A DNA stretch of 64,000 nt from CAWIVH01 sp963839475 (lineage in GTDB: Bacteria > Acidobacteriota > UBA6911): positions 124,001 through 188,000 of the forward strand of contig CAWIVH010000019.1 of the NCBI GenBank assembly GCA_963839475.1. Reading direction: 5' to 3'. The first letter of the stretch is position 1, and the number at the start of each line of letters is the position of its first letter. The notes under the pieces were generated by a model. The model did not search any database, had not been told where the DNA came from, and saw only the letters and a list, made by a program, of their open reading frames with translations. A program made the translations under genes and the position numbers. Positions 8,460 to 16,445 of this stretch are shown here, in pieces.

Positions 8460-9992
8460 TCATTTCCAGGTCTCTTTGAACTGTTCAACCGCGGCTTTGA
8501 GCTCAGCATTCAAGGCGTCGCTGAGAGCCTTTTCCTTGACGATTTTCCGCAGCAGGTCGACCTTGCGTGTGGTCATGAACTCCGTAAGCTTGCCCTGGAA
8601 TTCCTTGATCCGCTCCACCGCAACATCATCCGCATATCCCTTTTGCAGCGCCCAGATCACCGAAACCTGGACCTCGACCGGGATCGGGTTGTATTGCCCC
8701 TGCTTGAAAATTTCCATGATGCGTTTGCCGCGATCGATCTGCGCCTGGGTTTTAGGGTCCAGTTCGGATCCGAACTGAGCGAACGCCGCCAGTTCCCGGA
8801 ACTGGGCGAGATCCCCTTTGAGCTGCCCGGCGACCTGCTTCATGGCTTTGATCTGCGCCGCCGAACCGACGCGGGAGACCGAGAGACCTACCGAAATGGC
8901 CGGGCGCACTCCTTGGTAGAAAAGGTCCGTTTCCAGGTAGATTTGTCCGTCGGTGATCGAGATTACGTTGGTCGGGATGTACGCGGAAACGTCGCCGGCC
9001 TGCGTTTCGATAATCGGCAGGGCGGTGAGTGAGCCGTTGCCGTACTTTTCCCCCACGCGCGCCGCGCGCTCAAGCAGCCGGCTGTGAAGATAAAACACAT
9101 CGCCGGGATAAGCCTCACGCCCGGACGGCCGTTTTAAAATCAGCGCCACCTGCCGGTAGGCAACCGCGTGCTTGGACAGATCGTCGTAGATGATGAGAGC
9201 GTCCTTGCCGTTATCCATGAACCATTCACCCATGGCCGCCCCGGCAAAGGGCGCCAGATATTGATTCGTGGCCGAGTCCCCGGCGGGGGAAGCGACGATG
9301 ATGGTGTAGGGCATCGCCCCGGCCTTCTCGAGGACGCCGATGATACGCGCGATGTTGGATTGCTTCTGCCCGATAGCCACGTAAATGCAATAGAGCGGGC
9401 GGTAATCCTTATCTCCCGACTCCTCGGCCGCTTTGTTAAGGCGCGCCTGGCTGAGGATCGTGTCGATGCAGATGGTCGTCTTGCCGGTGGAACGGTCGCC
9501 GATAATCAGTTCGCGCTGGCCGCGTCCAATCGGAATCATGGCGTCGATGGGCATGATCCCGGTCTGAACCGGCTGGCGAATGGGATTGCGCCGGATAATG
9601 CCGGGAGCGAGCTTCTCGACCGGGTAGGCGACGTCGCTCTTGACCGGCCCTTTGCCGTCCACCGGTTCCCCAAGTGTATTTACGACACGTCCCAGGAGTC
9701 CCATGCCGACAGGCACCTGCAGCAGCTTGCCGGTGGTGCGCGCCTCATCCCCTTCACGGAGCTTGGTGTAGTCGCCGAGGATGATGACCCCGACTTCTGT
9801 TTCATCGAGGTTCAACGCCAAACCCGTGATGCCCTGGCCAAGATCTATCATCTCGTTGAGCATCGCGTCGTCGAGGCCTTCAATCTTGGCAACACCGTCA
9901 CCCAGCTCGCGAATGATGCCTACATTCTGCTTGGCTCTGGCCGCTTTGGCTCCGGCGATCTGGGCCTCAATTTCGTGCAGTAGGTCCGCCAT
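8460..9992 (-). CDS. atpA: ATP synthase alpha subunit
   Basis: The regulatory, non-catalytic F1 subunit, 510 residues. The P-loop is GDRSTGKT at residues 165-172. VGLSVSRVGSAAQIKAMKQV carries the conserved arginine that reaches into the catalytic site of beta. The N-terminal segment (HEIEAQIAGAKAARAKQNVG) is the helix that binds the peripheral stalk. It lies between atpH (88 bp upstream) and atpG in the normal order. No unusual residues were noticed. Confidence 0.97.
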   Translation of the reverse strand: MADLLHEIEAQIAGAKAARAKQNVGIIRELGDGVAKIEGLDDAMLNEMIDLGQGITGLALNLDETEVGVIILGDYTKLREGDEARTTGKLLQVPVGMGLLGRVVNTLGEPVDGKGPVKSDVAYPVEKLAPGIIRRNPIRQPVQTGIMPIDAMIPIGRGQRELIIGDRSTGKTTICIDTILSQARLNKAAEESGDKDYRPLYCIYVAIGQKQSNIARIIGVLEKAGAMPYTIIVASPAGDSATNQYLAPFAGAAMGEWFMDNGKDALIIYDDLSKHAVAYRQVALILKRPSGREAYPGDVFYLHSRLLERAARVGEKYGNGSLTALPIIETQAGDVSAYIPTNVISITDGQIYLETDLFYQGVRPAISVGLSVSRVGSAAQIKAMKQVAGQLKGDLAQFRELAAFAQFGSELDPKTQAQIDRGKRIMEIFKQGQYNPIPVEVQVSVIWALQKGYADDVAVERIKEFQGKLTEFMTTRKVDLLRKIVKEKALSDALNAELKAAVEQFKETWK

Positions 9993-10080
9993 ATTTCTTT
10001 CACCTCATTTTTCATGCCGGCGGGGCCGCATTCTTCTTTGCGACAGGGGCTCAGGTTTTATCCCCGTTGGCACAGATAAT

Positions 10081-10473
10081 TCAAAAGCTTTTCTCCAGTG
10101 CGGCCAATGCGGCCCGCACGCTTCCGTCGTAGACGTCGCTTCCCACTTTGATTCGCATTCCCCCGATCAGCTCGGGCTCGTGGGCAAAGGAAGCACTAAT
10201 TCCGGGACCGTAAACGCGCGCCAGATCCGCACGGATGCTGGTTTGCAGATCTTCGGGCAGCGGGACCGCAGTTGCGATTTGGGCCTTGTGCCGGCCGGCA
10301 TCGAGTTTCACCAGGTATTGAAAGTGGGACAACAGGGCCATGGAGCTGCGGCGCCTGGCCTCGATAATTTTTGCCACTACCTGACGCACGCGCCCCTCAT
10401 CCAGCAATCCATGGATGAGGCACAGTTGGTACAATTTCTTGGCTTCGCGTTTGATGCGTTTGGCAGTTTTCAT
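10081..10473 (-). CDS. atpH: ATP synthase delta subunit, short form
   Basis: Position in the operon and the C-terminal segment PELIGGMRIKVGSDVYDGSV, the OSCP/delta signature, identify this as the peripheral-stalk cap. At 130 residues it is about 45-50 shorter than the usual delta subunit. The loss is in the N-terminal helical bundle that grips the tops of the alpha subunits; only about three basic helices remain before the mixed C-terminal domain. The frame is continuous and no longer start exists, so this is a real short form or an unseen frameshift upstream, not a clipped prediction. It lies 22 bp after atpF and 88 bp before atpA. Confidence 0.88.
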   Translation of the reverse strand: MKTAKRIKREAKKLYQLCLIHGLLDEGRVRQVVAKIIEARRRSSMALLSHFQYLVKLDAGRHKAQIATAVPLPEDLQTSIRADLARVYGPGISASFAHEPELIGGMRIKVGSDVYDGSVRAALAALEKSF

Positions 10474-10495
10474 CCGGGTCCATCTGCGTGTTGGA

Positions 10496-11041
10496 TTAAG
10501 CCGTCAATTGCCTGGCGGTTTCCTCAGCCAGGCGCCTCTGGTCTTCCGGCGTCAGGATCTTCCCTGCCACGGCCGCGGTGGTTTGCACGACCAGCTTTCC
10601 CACTTCGCGCTTGAGCTCTCCGAGCATGCGCGCATAATCCTGGGCCGCCGCTTCACGGGCATTGGCCAGGATCTGCTCCGCGGCGGCAATCGCCTTTTGA
10701 GTTTCCTGCTCCTGGAGGCGCAAGGCCGCGACTCGGGCCTCTTCGATGAACCTCGTCGCCTGCGCATCCGCCTGCGCCATGACTTCCTGACGCTGGGCTT
10801 CGGTCTTGGCCAGCTCCGCCTTGATCTGCGCGGCATTCTCGAGGCCCTGGGCGATTTGCTGCCGCCGCACCTCGAGCATCTTGAGGACAGGTTGATAAGC
10901 GAAGCGATAAAGGATAAAGCAAACAATGCAGAAGCTGATAATCTGCGCTACCAGGTGAGTCCAGTCTACGCCGAAGGCCCTGGCAACCTGTTCGATTTGC
11001 CCTTCACCGCCTGCCTGTGCCAGTAATAGGACTGTATTCAT
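10496..11041 (-). CDS. atpF: ATP synthase b subunit
   Basis: A membrane-anchored peripheral stalk, 181 residues from the ATG at 11041 (an in-frame ATG at 11068 adds nine). One membrane helix (LVAQIISFCIVCFILYRFAY) comes first. A long charged, alanine-rich coiled coil follows and reaches up to the delta subunit. Only one b-type gene is present, so the stalk is probably a homodimer. Neither possible start has a strong ribosome site. The order is atpE-atpF-atpH with short gaps, so the stalk genes are translated as a block. Confidence 0.93.
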   Translation of the reverse strand: MNTVLLLAQAGGEGQIEQVARAFGVDWTHLVAQIISFCIVCFILYRFAYQPVLKMLEVRRQQIAQGLENAAQIKAELAKTEAQRQEVMAQADAQATRFIEEARVAALRLQEQETQKAIAAAEQILANAREAAAQDYARMLGELKREVGKLVVQTTAAVAGKILTPEDQRRLAEETARQLTA

Positions 11042-11104
11042 TTTCGCGGACTCGTTCAATGCGGGCATCGGGCCGATTCCAGCTCAACACCCAGCGGTTT
11101 CGCC

Positions 11105-11293
11105 CTACTTCGCCAGGAACAGAGCGTAAAACACGATCGCTTCGGCGAAGGCAATGGACAGGATCGACTGGACCAGGATCTTGGTGGAGGCGCCGGGATT
11201 ACGGCCCACCGCGGCTGAAGCTCCATATCCGATTATGCCCACTGCAATAGCCGCGCCCAGCGCCGCCATACCAACGTGAAGATTCCCGATCAT
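11105..11293 (-). CDS. atpE: ATP synthase c subunit
   Basis: The rotor-ring proteolipid. From the ATG at 11293 (AAAGG upstream) it is only 62 residues, shorter than the usual 75-85. Helix 1 starts almost at the N-terminus (GMAALGAAIAVGIIGYGASA), followed by the polar loop GRNPGAS. Helix 2 carries the ion-binding glutamate in IAFAEAIVFYALF. The residue after the glutamate is alanine rather than Ser/Thr, and helix 1 has no glutamine, so the sodium-binding signature is absent and a proton-driven ring is likely. A longer frame to 11359 adds 22 poorly conserved residues; I regard it as untranslated. Confidence 0.93.
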   Translation of the reverse strand: MIGNLHVGMAALGAAIAVGIIGYGASAAVGRNPGASTKILVQSILSIAFAEAIVFYALFLAK

Positions 11294-11359
11294 AAGATCT
11301 ACCTTTCTTTGCGGCCGGCTCCCGCGGTTTAAAACGCTTGAGCCGCCCAATATAGTCAA

Positions 11360-12346
11360 TCAATCATGTGCGGCCGCAGATCCTTCTTGTTCATGCTGAC
11401 AGATCAACAGTGTGAAGACAGCGGTCAACAACATAAACACCATCGCCTGTACCAAACCCACCAGGAGTTCCAGGAAGTAAAAAGGAATCGGCAGCAGCCA
11501 ACCGAGACTGGGAACCATGGTAGCCATGGCTTCCAGCATATTTTCACCCGCGAAGATATTGCCGTAGAGTCGAAAGCTCAGAGAGACGGGCCGAAACAGG
11601 ATCGAGATAATCTCTATGCAGCCTGCCGCGAAGAACACGATCACCATGATCAGCTTCAGAAAGCCTTCGGTCCCGCCTTTGGGCGCAAAGAGTTCCTTGA
11701 CGACTCCCAGCGGGCCGACCTCCCGGAGAGCCCAGAAAAACCAGAGGGCGAAAAACACCAGGGCCATCGCCAGCGTCAGGTTGAGGTCGGCGTTGGCGCC
11801 TCGGAAAAGCGGCTGGTCTATTTTGAAGCCATGCTCTGTCGCATGACCCCATCCAATAGTGCCAACCCCGGGAATGAGGCCCACCCAGTTGGCCGTAAGA
11901 ATGAAGATGAAAATCGTGGCAAAAAACCAGAATGTCCGCTTGATAAGGTGAGAGCCGATGATGCCTTCCAAGAAACCATAAAGGCCCTCAACCAACCATT
12001 CCAAGAGGTTCTGCGCCCCCTTGGGAACCTGATTCATGTTTCTCGTCGCCATCCGGGCAAACAGGATCAGGCCCGCGGCCACGATCCAGCTGACAAGCAT
12101 GGAATTGGTGATGGGAAAACCGAAGGGGCGGGCAATTTCCTCAGCCTTTTGCGATAGTCCGTGTTCTTCCGCTTTCGGGGCGTTCGGGTTTGCGGCGGCG
12201 GTTTGCGCGGCATTTTCCTGATCGGCCGATACGCTGGCGGAAGACGCGGTGCCCGGCTGATCGGCGGCGGCGAAGGCAACCGTCCAGGTTGAGCCCGAGC
12301 TCATAAACAGGGCGCCTAGGAGCAACAGGATCAACTTGGCTTTCAT
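11360..12346 (-). CDS. atpB: ATP synthase a subunit
   Basis: The proton-channel subunit, 328 residues, first gene of the operon. The essential arginine is in the conserved helix SFRLYGNIFAGE. The C-terminal helix has LVGLVQAMVFMLLTAVFTL. It has a signal-like hydrophobic N-terminus and then a low-complexity Ala/Asn/Gln stretch of about 40 residues before the first conserved helix. This is much longer than in E. coli and would lie outside the membrane. GAGGGAAG just before the ATG supports the start. No atpI gene precedes it; the next gene upstream is an unrelated toxin-antitoxin pair about 150 bp away, where the operon promoter should lie. Confidence 0.95.
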   Translation of the reverse strand: MKAKLILLLLGALFMSSGSTWTVAFAAADQPGTASSASVSADQENAAQTAAANPNAPKAEEHGLSQKAEEIARPFGFPITNSMLVSWIVAAGLILFARMATRNMNQVPKGAQNLLEWLVEGLYGFLEGIIGSHLIKRTFWFFATIFIFILTANWVGLIPGVGTIGWGHATEHGFKIDQPLFRGANADLNLTLAMALVFFALWFFWALREVGPLGVVKELFAPKGGTEGFLKLIMVIVFFAAGCIEIISILFRPVSLSFRLYGNIFAGENMLEAMATMVPSLGWLLPIPFYFLELLVGLVQAMVFMLLTAVFTLLICQHEQEGSAAAHD

Positions 12347-12501
12347 CTTCCCTCGCGAACCTTAGGATCATTCGTCACGGATGACAATGGTTTGAATCCT
12401 ATCTTATTGACATGCTCCATTCCACCTGTCAAATCTTACAGTGGGAAATGGGCCTGAATCCAACTCGGATACGGCCGGATCCAATCGAGTACTGGACGCG
12501 C

Positions 12502-12987
12502 TCATGCAAGCCATGGACGGAATTTGTCAAGGGGATCTCGAGCTTTTAGAGTTGGAACTGAAATCTGCCGGTACAACTCCGCACCAGGGGCGATAATTCT
12601 CACGGTTGGAAAATAGGTTCGATATCGAGATGCATCGCGCGTCAGCAAATCCAGCCCCTCAACGGCTGCATGAGCGCCAATAAAAAAATCAGGTAAGGGT
12701 GCGGTCTTCCTTCCGCCCGCGCGACAATACTTCACGAAGCATTTACCCGCCAGATACGCCGCTTCGCTGGGAACGTCCCGTCGTGCGAACATTTCCTTTG
12801 GCAAGGCGTCCTCCAACTCCTCAATCGTCTTGAAGCAAATGGATACTTCGGAATAGATCACAGGATTGATAACCAACATAGAAGCATCGCCGCATTGCAC
12901 GAGAGCCCTGGACGACCAATCGAACCACTTCGAGTCCTCGGTTATGACGTCAAGCAGAATATTGCTGTCAATCAGAACCCCGGTCAT
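12502..12987 (-). CDS. vapC: PIN-domain toxin, VapC family
   Basis: A 161-residue PIN-domain protein, the size of VapC ribonucleases. The acidic residues expected to hold the catalytic metal are in place: D7 in LIDSNILLD, E47 in VIYSEVS, D100 in LPDFFIGAHA and D118 in LLTRDASRY. Members cut tRNA or rRNA when not held by their antitoxin. The start codon overlaps the stop of the preceding antitoxin gene by four bases (ATGA), which means coupled translation. The protein ends with an extra tail (LKARDPLDKFRPWLA) beyond the PIN fold. The RNA target cannot be predicted. Confidence 0.88.
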   Translation of the reverse strand: MTGVLIDSNILLDVITEDSKWFDWSSRALVQCGDASMLVINPVIYSEVSICFKTIEELEDALPKEMFARRDVPSEAAYLAGKCFVKYCRAGGRKTAPLPDFFIGAHAAVEGLDLLTRDASRYRTYFPTVRIIAPGAELYRQISVPTLKARDPLDKFRPWLA

Positions 12988-13214
12988 GGTTCACCCCGTG
13001 TGAGCGACATAATCTCATCGGTGCTCATTTTGATGCTGCCTCGGCCGCGCAAACGCTGGACTATGCGTTCGCCCCGGAGAGGCTGCCGGGCTGCCTTGCG
13101 CAGGATTGCTTTGTCGCCTTTGATCTCGAATTCCACCTGGCAGTTGGGCAACAAACCTGTTGCCTGTCGAACCGCCAGAGGGATGGTTACCTGGCCTTTA
13201 CTGGTAATGCGCAT
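12984..13214 (-). CDS. vapB: AbrB/MazE-type antitoxin, VapB
   Basis: A 76-residue antitoxin. The N-terminal half is a swapped-hairpin AbrB/SpoVT DNA-binding domain (MRITSKGQVTIPLAVRQATG, then QVEFEIKGD). The C-terminal half is basic and should wrap the toxin. The ATG at 13214 has GGAGG five bases upstream and is preferred over the GTG two codons earlier. The pair is autoregulated in the family, and a 14-base palindrome lies just upstream of this gene, consistent with that. Confidence 0.88.
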   Translation of the reverse strand: MRITSKGQVTIPLAVRQATGLLPNCQVEFEIKGDKAILRKAARQPLRGERIVQRLRGRGSIKMSTDEIMSLTRGEP

Positions 13215-13237
13215 ACCCACCTCCGCATCATTCCTAC

Positions 13238-13251
13238 TCTTACAAGTAAGA
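13238..13251. promoter_or_regulatory. Palindromic operator candidate upstream of vapBC
   Basis: TCTTAC-AA-GTAAGA is a perfect six-base inverted repeat around a two-base centre, about 24 bases upstream of the vapB start. Antitoxins of this class bind such sites to repress their own operon. Assigning it to VapB is inference from position. Confidence 0.5.
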
Positions 13252-13394
13252 ATCTAACCCGGAATTGCGCCTTCGTCAATGGCCCTGAGGTTCGGCGACA
13301 GGACTAGCACCCCCCGGGTACCTATAATACAATTTGCGATCTTCGGAGTTTTGATAGACAGTCTGGTGCAGCGTTGAAAGGAGACGAGGTGACA

Positions 13395-14777
13395 ATGGCA
13401 GAAAACGGCATGGACACCCAGGCGCTCCGTCGGGCGCATTTGCACAGCGATCGAATACGCATCATCGGAATCCTCCTCGTCCTGGGTTTGATTTTTGTCG
13501 TCACCATTATCCGCAGAATGATTTTCCAGGGAGAACAGGGCCAGGAGCACCTTTTGCCTATGACGGCCATGTTTGCAGCCATAGGCGGCTATGAAATGTT
13601 CCTGCTCCGACAAATAAAGCGCGCCATGCGTGAAGAGGCGGATCTGGGAACCGCCACCCAGGTGCTCAACGTCTTCGTGGAGTCGCTTTTTCCCACCCTG
13701 GGCATCATCCTTCTCATCGCGACCGGAATGGCCGGACCCTACATGGCGCTGGTCGCCCCGGTCGTGCTGGCGTATTTCCTGTTCGTCATTCTCTCGACCC
13801 TGAGGTTGAGTCCCATGCTGGCGCGGCTCACGGGAGTCTTTTCAGCAGCCGGCTATGCCGCCGTTGTTGCCGGCGTTTTCCTCAAATATCCGACACCGGA
13901 AATCCGGCAGGCGATTCAACCCATCGAGTTTTATGTAGGCAACACCTTCATGATTCTCGCGGCAGGCATCGTCGCCGGCGAAGTGGCGCGCCAGATCCGG
14001 CAGCACGTTTACACGGCGCTTCGAGAAGCACGTACGGTGGAGCGGATAACCGGGGAGTTGGAAACCGCGCGCCACATACAGCAAGGTCTGCTTCCCAAAG
14101 AAACACCTGAGATTGATGGTTACGACGTCGCAGGTTGGAACAAGCCCGCCGACCAGACCGGGGGAGATTACTATAGCTGGCTGAAACTGGCTGACGGAAG
14201 GACAGCTCTCACCCTCGCCGACGTGGCCGGGCACGGGATAGCTTCAGCGCTGATGGCCGCCGCCTGCCATGCGTATGTCCGGGCGAGTACGGCACAGGAA
14301 TCCAGCCTGGAAGTGATCATGACCTGGATCAACCGGCTGCTCTGCGCCGACCTGCCACCGGGAAAACTTGTTACCTTCGTGACCGCAGCCCTCGATCCTC
14401 AAACAGCCCGGCTCGAGCTGCTTTCCGCGGGACATGCCCCATTGCTGTTCTATCGCGCTGCCGAGGACAGAGTGGAGAGTTTTGACGCGCACGGCGTGCC
14501 GTTTGGGGTTTTCCGCGCCATGGCTTACGGTCCGTGCCAGGAAATCACGCTTGCTGCCGGAGATATGCTCGTCCTGGTCACGGACGGCTTTTTCGAATGG
14601 ACCAACGCGGGGGATGAGGATTTCGGATTCGACCGTTTAAAAGAAGCGATAAGGAAAGCCCGGGACCTCGATGCCGCCGAAGTCATTTCCAGCCTCCATG
14701 AAACGGTGAAGCAATTCACAGGGGGGGTCGCCCAGCAAGACGACTTGACCGCCGTCGTGCTCAAGCGGCTTCGATGA
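13395..14777 (+). CDS. Membrane-bound PP2C (SpoIIE/RsbU-type) phosphatase
   Basis: A 460-residue protein. The first about 210 residues carry roughly six membrane helices in pairs (for example IRIIGILLVLGLIFVVTII). A short coiled linker (REARTVERITGELETARHIQ) leads into a PPM phosphatase domain. The metal-binding motifs ADQTGGDYY, LADVAGHGIASALM, VTDGFFEW and QQDDLTAVVL are all present, so the enzyme should be active. RsbU-type enzymes dephosphorylate anti-anti-sigma factors in partner-switching pathways. No STAS anti-anti-sigma gene is adjacent; the RsbW-like kinase domain at 48.8 kb is a possible but distant partner. The ATG at 13395 has GAGG upstream; the TTG at 13374 is less likely. Confidence 0.88.
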   Translation: MAENGMDTQALRRAHLHSDRIRIIGILLVLGLIFVVTIIRRMIFQGEQGQEHLLPMTAMFAAIGGYEMFLLRQIKRAMREEADLGTATQVLNVFVESLFPTLGIILLIATGMAGPYMALVAPVVLAYFLFVILSTLRLSPMLARLTGVFSAAGYAAVVAGVFLKYPTPEIRQAIQPIEFYVGNTFMILAAGIVAGEVARQIRQHVYTALREARTVERITGELETARHIQQGLLPKETPEIDGYDVAGWNKPADQTGGDYYSWLKLADGRTALTLADVAGHGIASALMAAACHAYVRASTAQESSLEVIMTWINRLLCADLPPGKLVTFVTAALDPQTARLELLSAGHAPLLFYRAAEDRVESFDAHGVPFGVFRAMAYGPCQEITLAAGDMLVLVTDGFFEWTNAGDEDFGFDRLKEAIRKARDLDAAEVISSLHETVKQFTGGVAQQDDLTAVVLKRLR

Positions 14778-14788
14778 CGGGATGCGGG

Positions 14789-14806
14789 ACTGTCATTATT
14801 GACAGT
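14789..14806. repeat. Inverted repeat in the gap before the efflux operon
   Basis: ACTGTCA-TTAT-TGACAGT is a perfect seven-base inverted repeat, 12 bases after the phosphatase stop and about 270 bases before the RND operon. There is no following T-run, so it is a weak terminator candidate or an operator. The rest of the 297-base gap (14778-15074) shows nothing else that I can name. Confidence 0.35.
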
Positions 14807-15074
14807 TATCCGCCCTGTTTGTGACCTTTTATAATTGCCCTTTCAACTGGTGTTGAAGTGTCCTTAATTGCAGATAAGTCCTTAAAGCCGTATTGAACAA
14901 TTACATCAAAATGAAATCGAGATTCCTTGACAAATCCTGCTATTCAAGTTTGACTGTCATTCTTTGTCGTGAGAAGTGCCCCGATCCCCTGGCGCGGCCT
15001 CGCAGCGTCCCGCCGGAGACGAACCCAGGGAACTCCGCAAAAGACGAGCTTTCCACTCACCACCTGGAGGTAGC

Positions 15075-16430
15075 ATGAAAATCAACAACGCTCTTGCTGT
15101 TTCGAGCAACCACCTTGCTCCGTCGGCCAGGCCGGCCTGGCGCCCGGCCCTATTAGCAGGCTTCCTGATCATCACTTCGCTGGTCCTGGCGGGTTGCGGC
15201 GGCGAAAAAACGGAGCAGAAGGCGCAAGAGACCAAAACCGCCCCTGCCGCTGCTCCAGTCCCGGTGGTGGTTACCAGTGTTATTCAGAAAACCGTGCCGA
15301 TCATCACCGAATTTGCGGCCCAGACTGCGGCGAAAGATACGGTTGAGGTGCGGGCCCGGGTTGAGGCTTTCCTGGAGGGGATTCACTTCGATGAAGGCCG
15401 CCCGGTAAAGCAAGGTCAGTTATTGTTCACTCTCGACAAGCGCAAGTACGAGGCCGATCTCCAGACTGCCAAGGCGCAGCTCGCCAAAGCCAAGGCGGAC
15501 CTGGAATTTGCACGGGACAAGGTAACTGTTGACACCGCCAAGGCAAAAGTCGATCAGGCAAAAGCCCAATTACGGAAAGCCGATCTGGATGTGACTCGCC
15601 TCACACCCCTGGCAAAAGAAAAGGCGGTTCCTCAACAGGACCTCGACAATGCCCTGGTTGCCCAGGAAGTGGCCAAGTCGAATCTTGATGCCAGCCAGGC
15701 GACTTATGAAAACGTAGTTCTAAACCAGAAGGTCACCATTGACCAGGCCACAGCCGCCGTATCGTCTGGCGAGGCCGCGGTCAAGAATGCGGAACTCAAC
15801 CTGAGCTATTGCACGATTTCGGCTCCTCTGAGCGGTTTGATCGGCCAGCGGCTGGTTTCCGTGGGAAACCTGGTCGGCCGTGGCGAACCGACTTTGCTCG
15901 CGACTATTTCGGCCCTGGATCCCCTTCGAGTCTCCTTCTCCCTGAGCGAAACCGAGTATCTCACGGTGGCCAAGAGGATGGGTGCGGCGGCAAGGAATCC
16001 GCTCCCCATCGAATTGATACTTGCGGACGGGTCGATGTTCGCCCACAAAGGGAGGGTTACCATCGCGGAGCGGGCCGTCGACCAGAAGACCGGAACCTTG
16101 ACTCTCATCGCCGAGTTCCCCAATCCGGAGCATTTGATCCGTCCGGGACAGTTCGGGAGAGTCCGCGGCGCCATCGACACCGTCGAGAATGCGGTTCTTA
16201 TTCCGCAACGGGCGGTGATGGAAGAGCAAAGCGCCAAGACGGTCTACGTCGTGGGCAGCGACAACAAGGTCGCCATCCGCACGGTATCTCTGGGAGACCG
16301 ATACCAGGATATGTTCATCGTCAAGGATGGGGTCAAGCCGAGTGAACGCGTCATCATAGAGGGGATGCAGAAGGTGCGGCCCGGGATGGCCGTGAATCCC
16401 ACCGAGAAATCGCCCGCTGCGGGGAACTGA
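15075..16430 (+). CDS. RND efflux periplasmic adaptor lipoprotein (AcrA/MexA type)
   Basis: A 451-residue membrane-fusion protein. The lipobox LVLAGC places the lipidated cysteine at residue 41, after an unusually long n-region. Then come a Pro/Ala linker, the first half of the lipoyl domain, a long alpha-helical hairpin (about residues 115-235, Ala/Lys/Gln-rich), and the second lipoyl half with SYCTISAPLSGLIGQRLVSVG. Beta-barrel and membrane-proximal domains follow. GGAGG five bases before the ATG fixes the start; the frame upstream is open but not conserved. It is the first gene of the adaptor-pump-channel operon and would link the inner-membrane pump to the outer-membrane channel. Confidence 0.93.
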   Translation: MKINNALAVSSNHLAPSARPAWRPALLAGFLIITSLVLAGCGGEKTEQKAQETKTAPAAAPVPVVVTSVIQKTVPIITEFAAQTAAKDTVEVRARVEAFLEGIHFDEGRPVKQGQLLFTLDKRKYEADLQTAKAQLAKAKADLEFARDKVTVDTAKAKVDQAKAQLRKADLDVTRLTPLAKEKAVPQQDLDNALVAQEVAKSNLDASQATYENVVLNQKVTIDQATAAVSSGEAAVKNAELNLSYCTISAPLSGLIGQRLVSVGNLVGRGEPTLLATISALDPLRVSFSLSETEYLTVAKRMGAAARNPLPIELILADGSMFAHKGRVTIAERAVDQKTGTLTLIAEFPNPEHLIRPGQFGRVRGAIDTVENAVLIPQRAVMEEQSAKTVYVVGSDNKVAIRTVSLGDRYQDMFIVKDGVKPSERVIIEGMQKVRPGMAVNPTEKSPAAGN

Positions 16431-16445
16431 CAGGAAAGGACCCAT

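Noticed and set aside
9168..9983. Plus-strand frame opposite atpA
   Set aside because: Shadow of a conserved gene; no signal of coding on that strand.
12401..12432. Sigma-70 promoter for the atp operon (TTGACA and TAAGAT on the minus strand)
   Set aside because: The boxes are 20 bases apart, outside the normal range, so I do not call a promoter.
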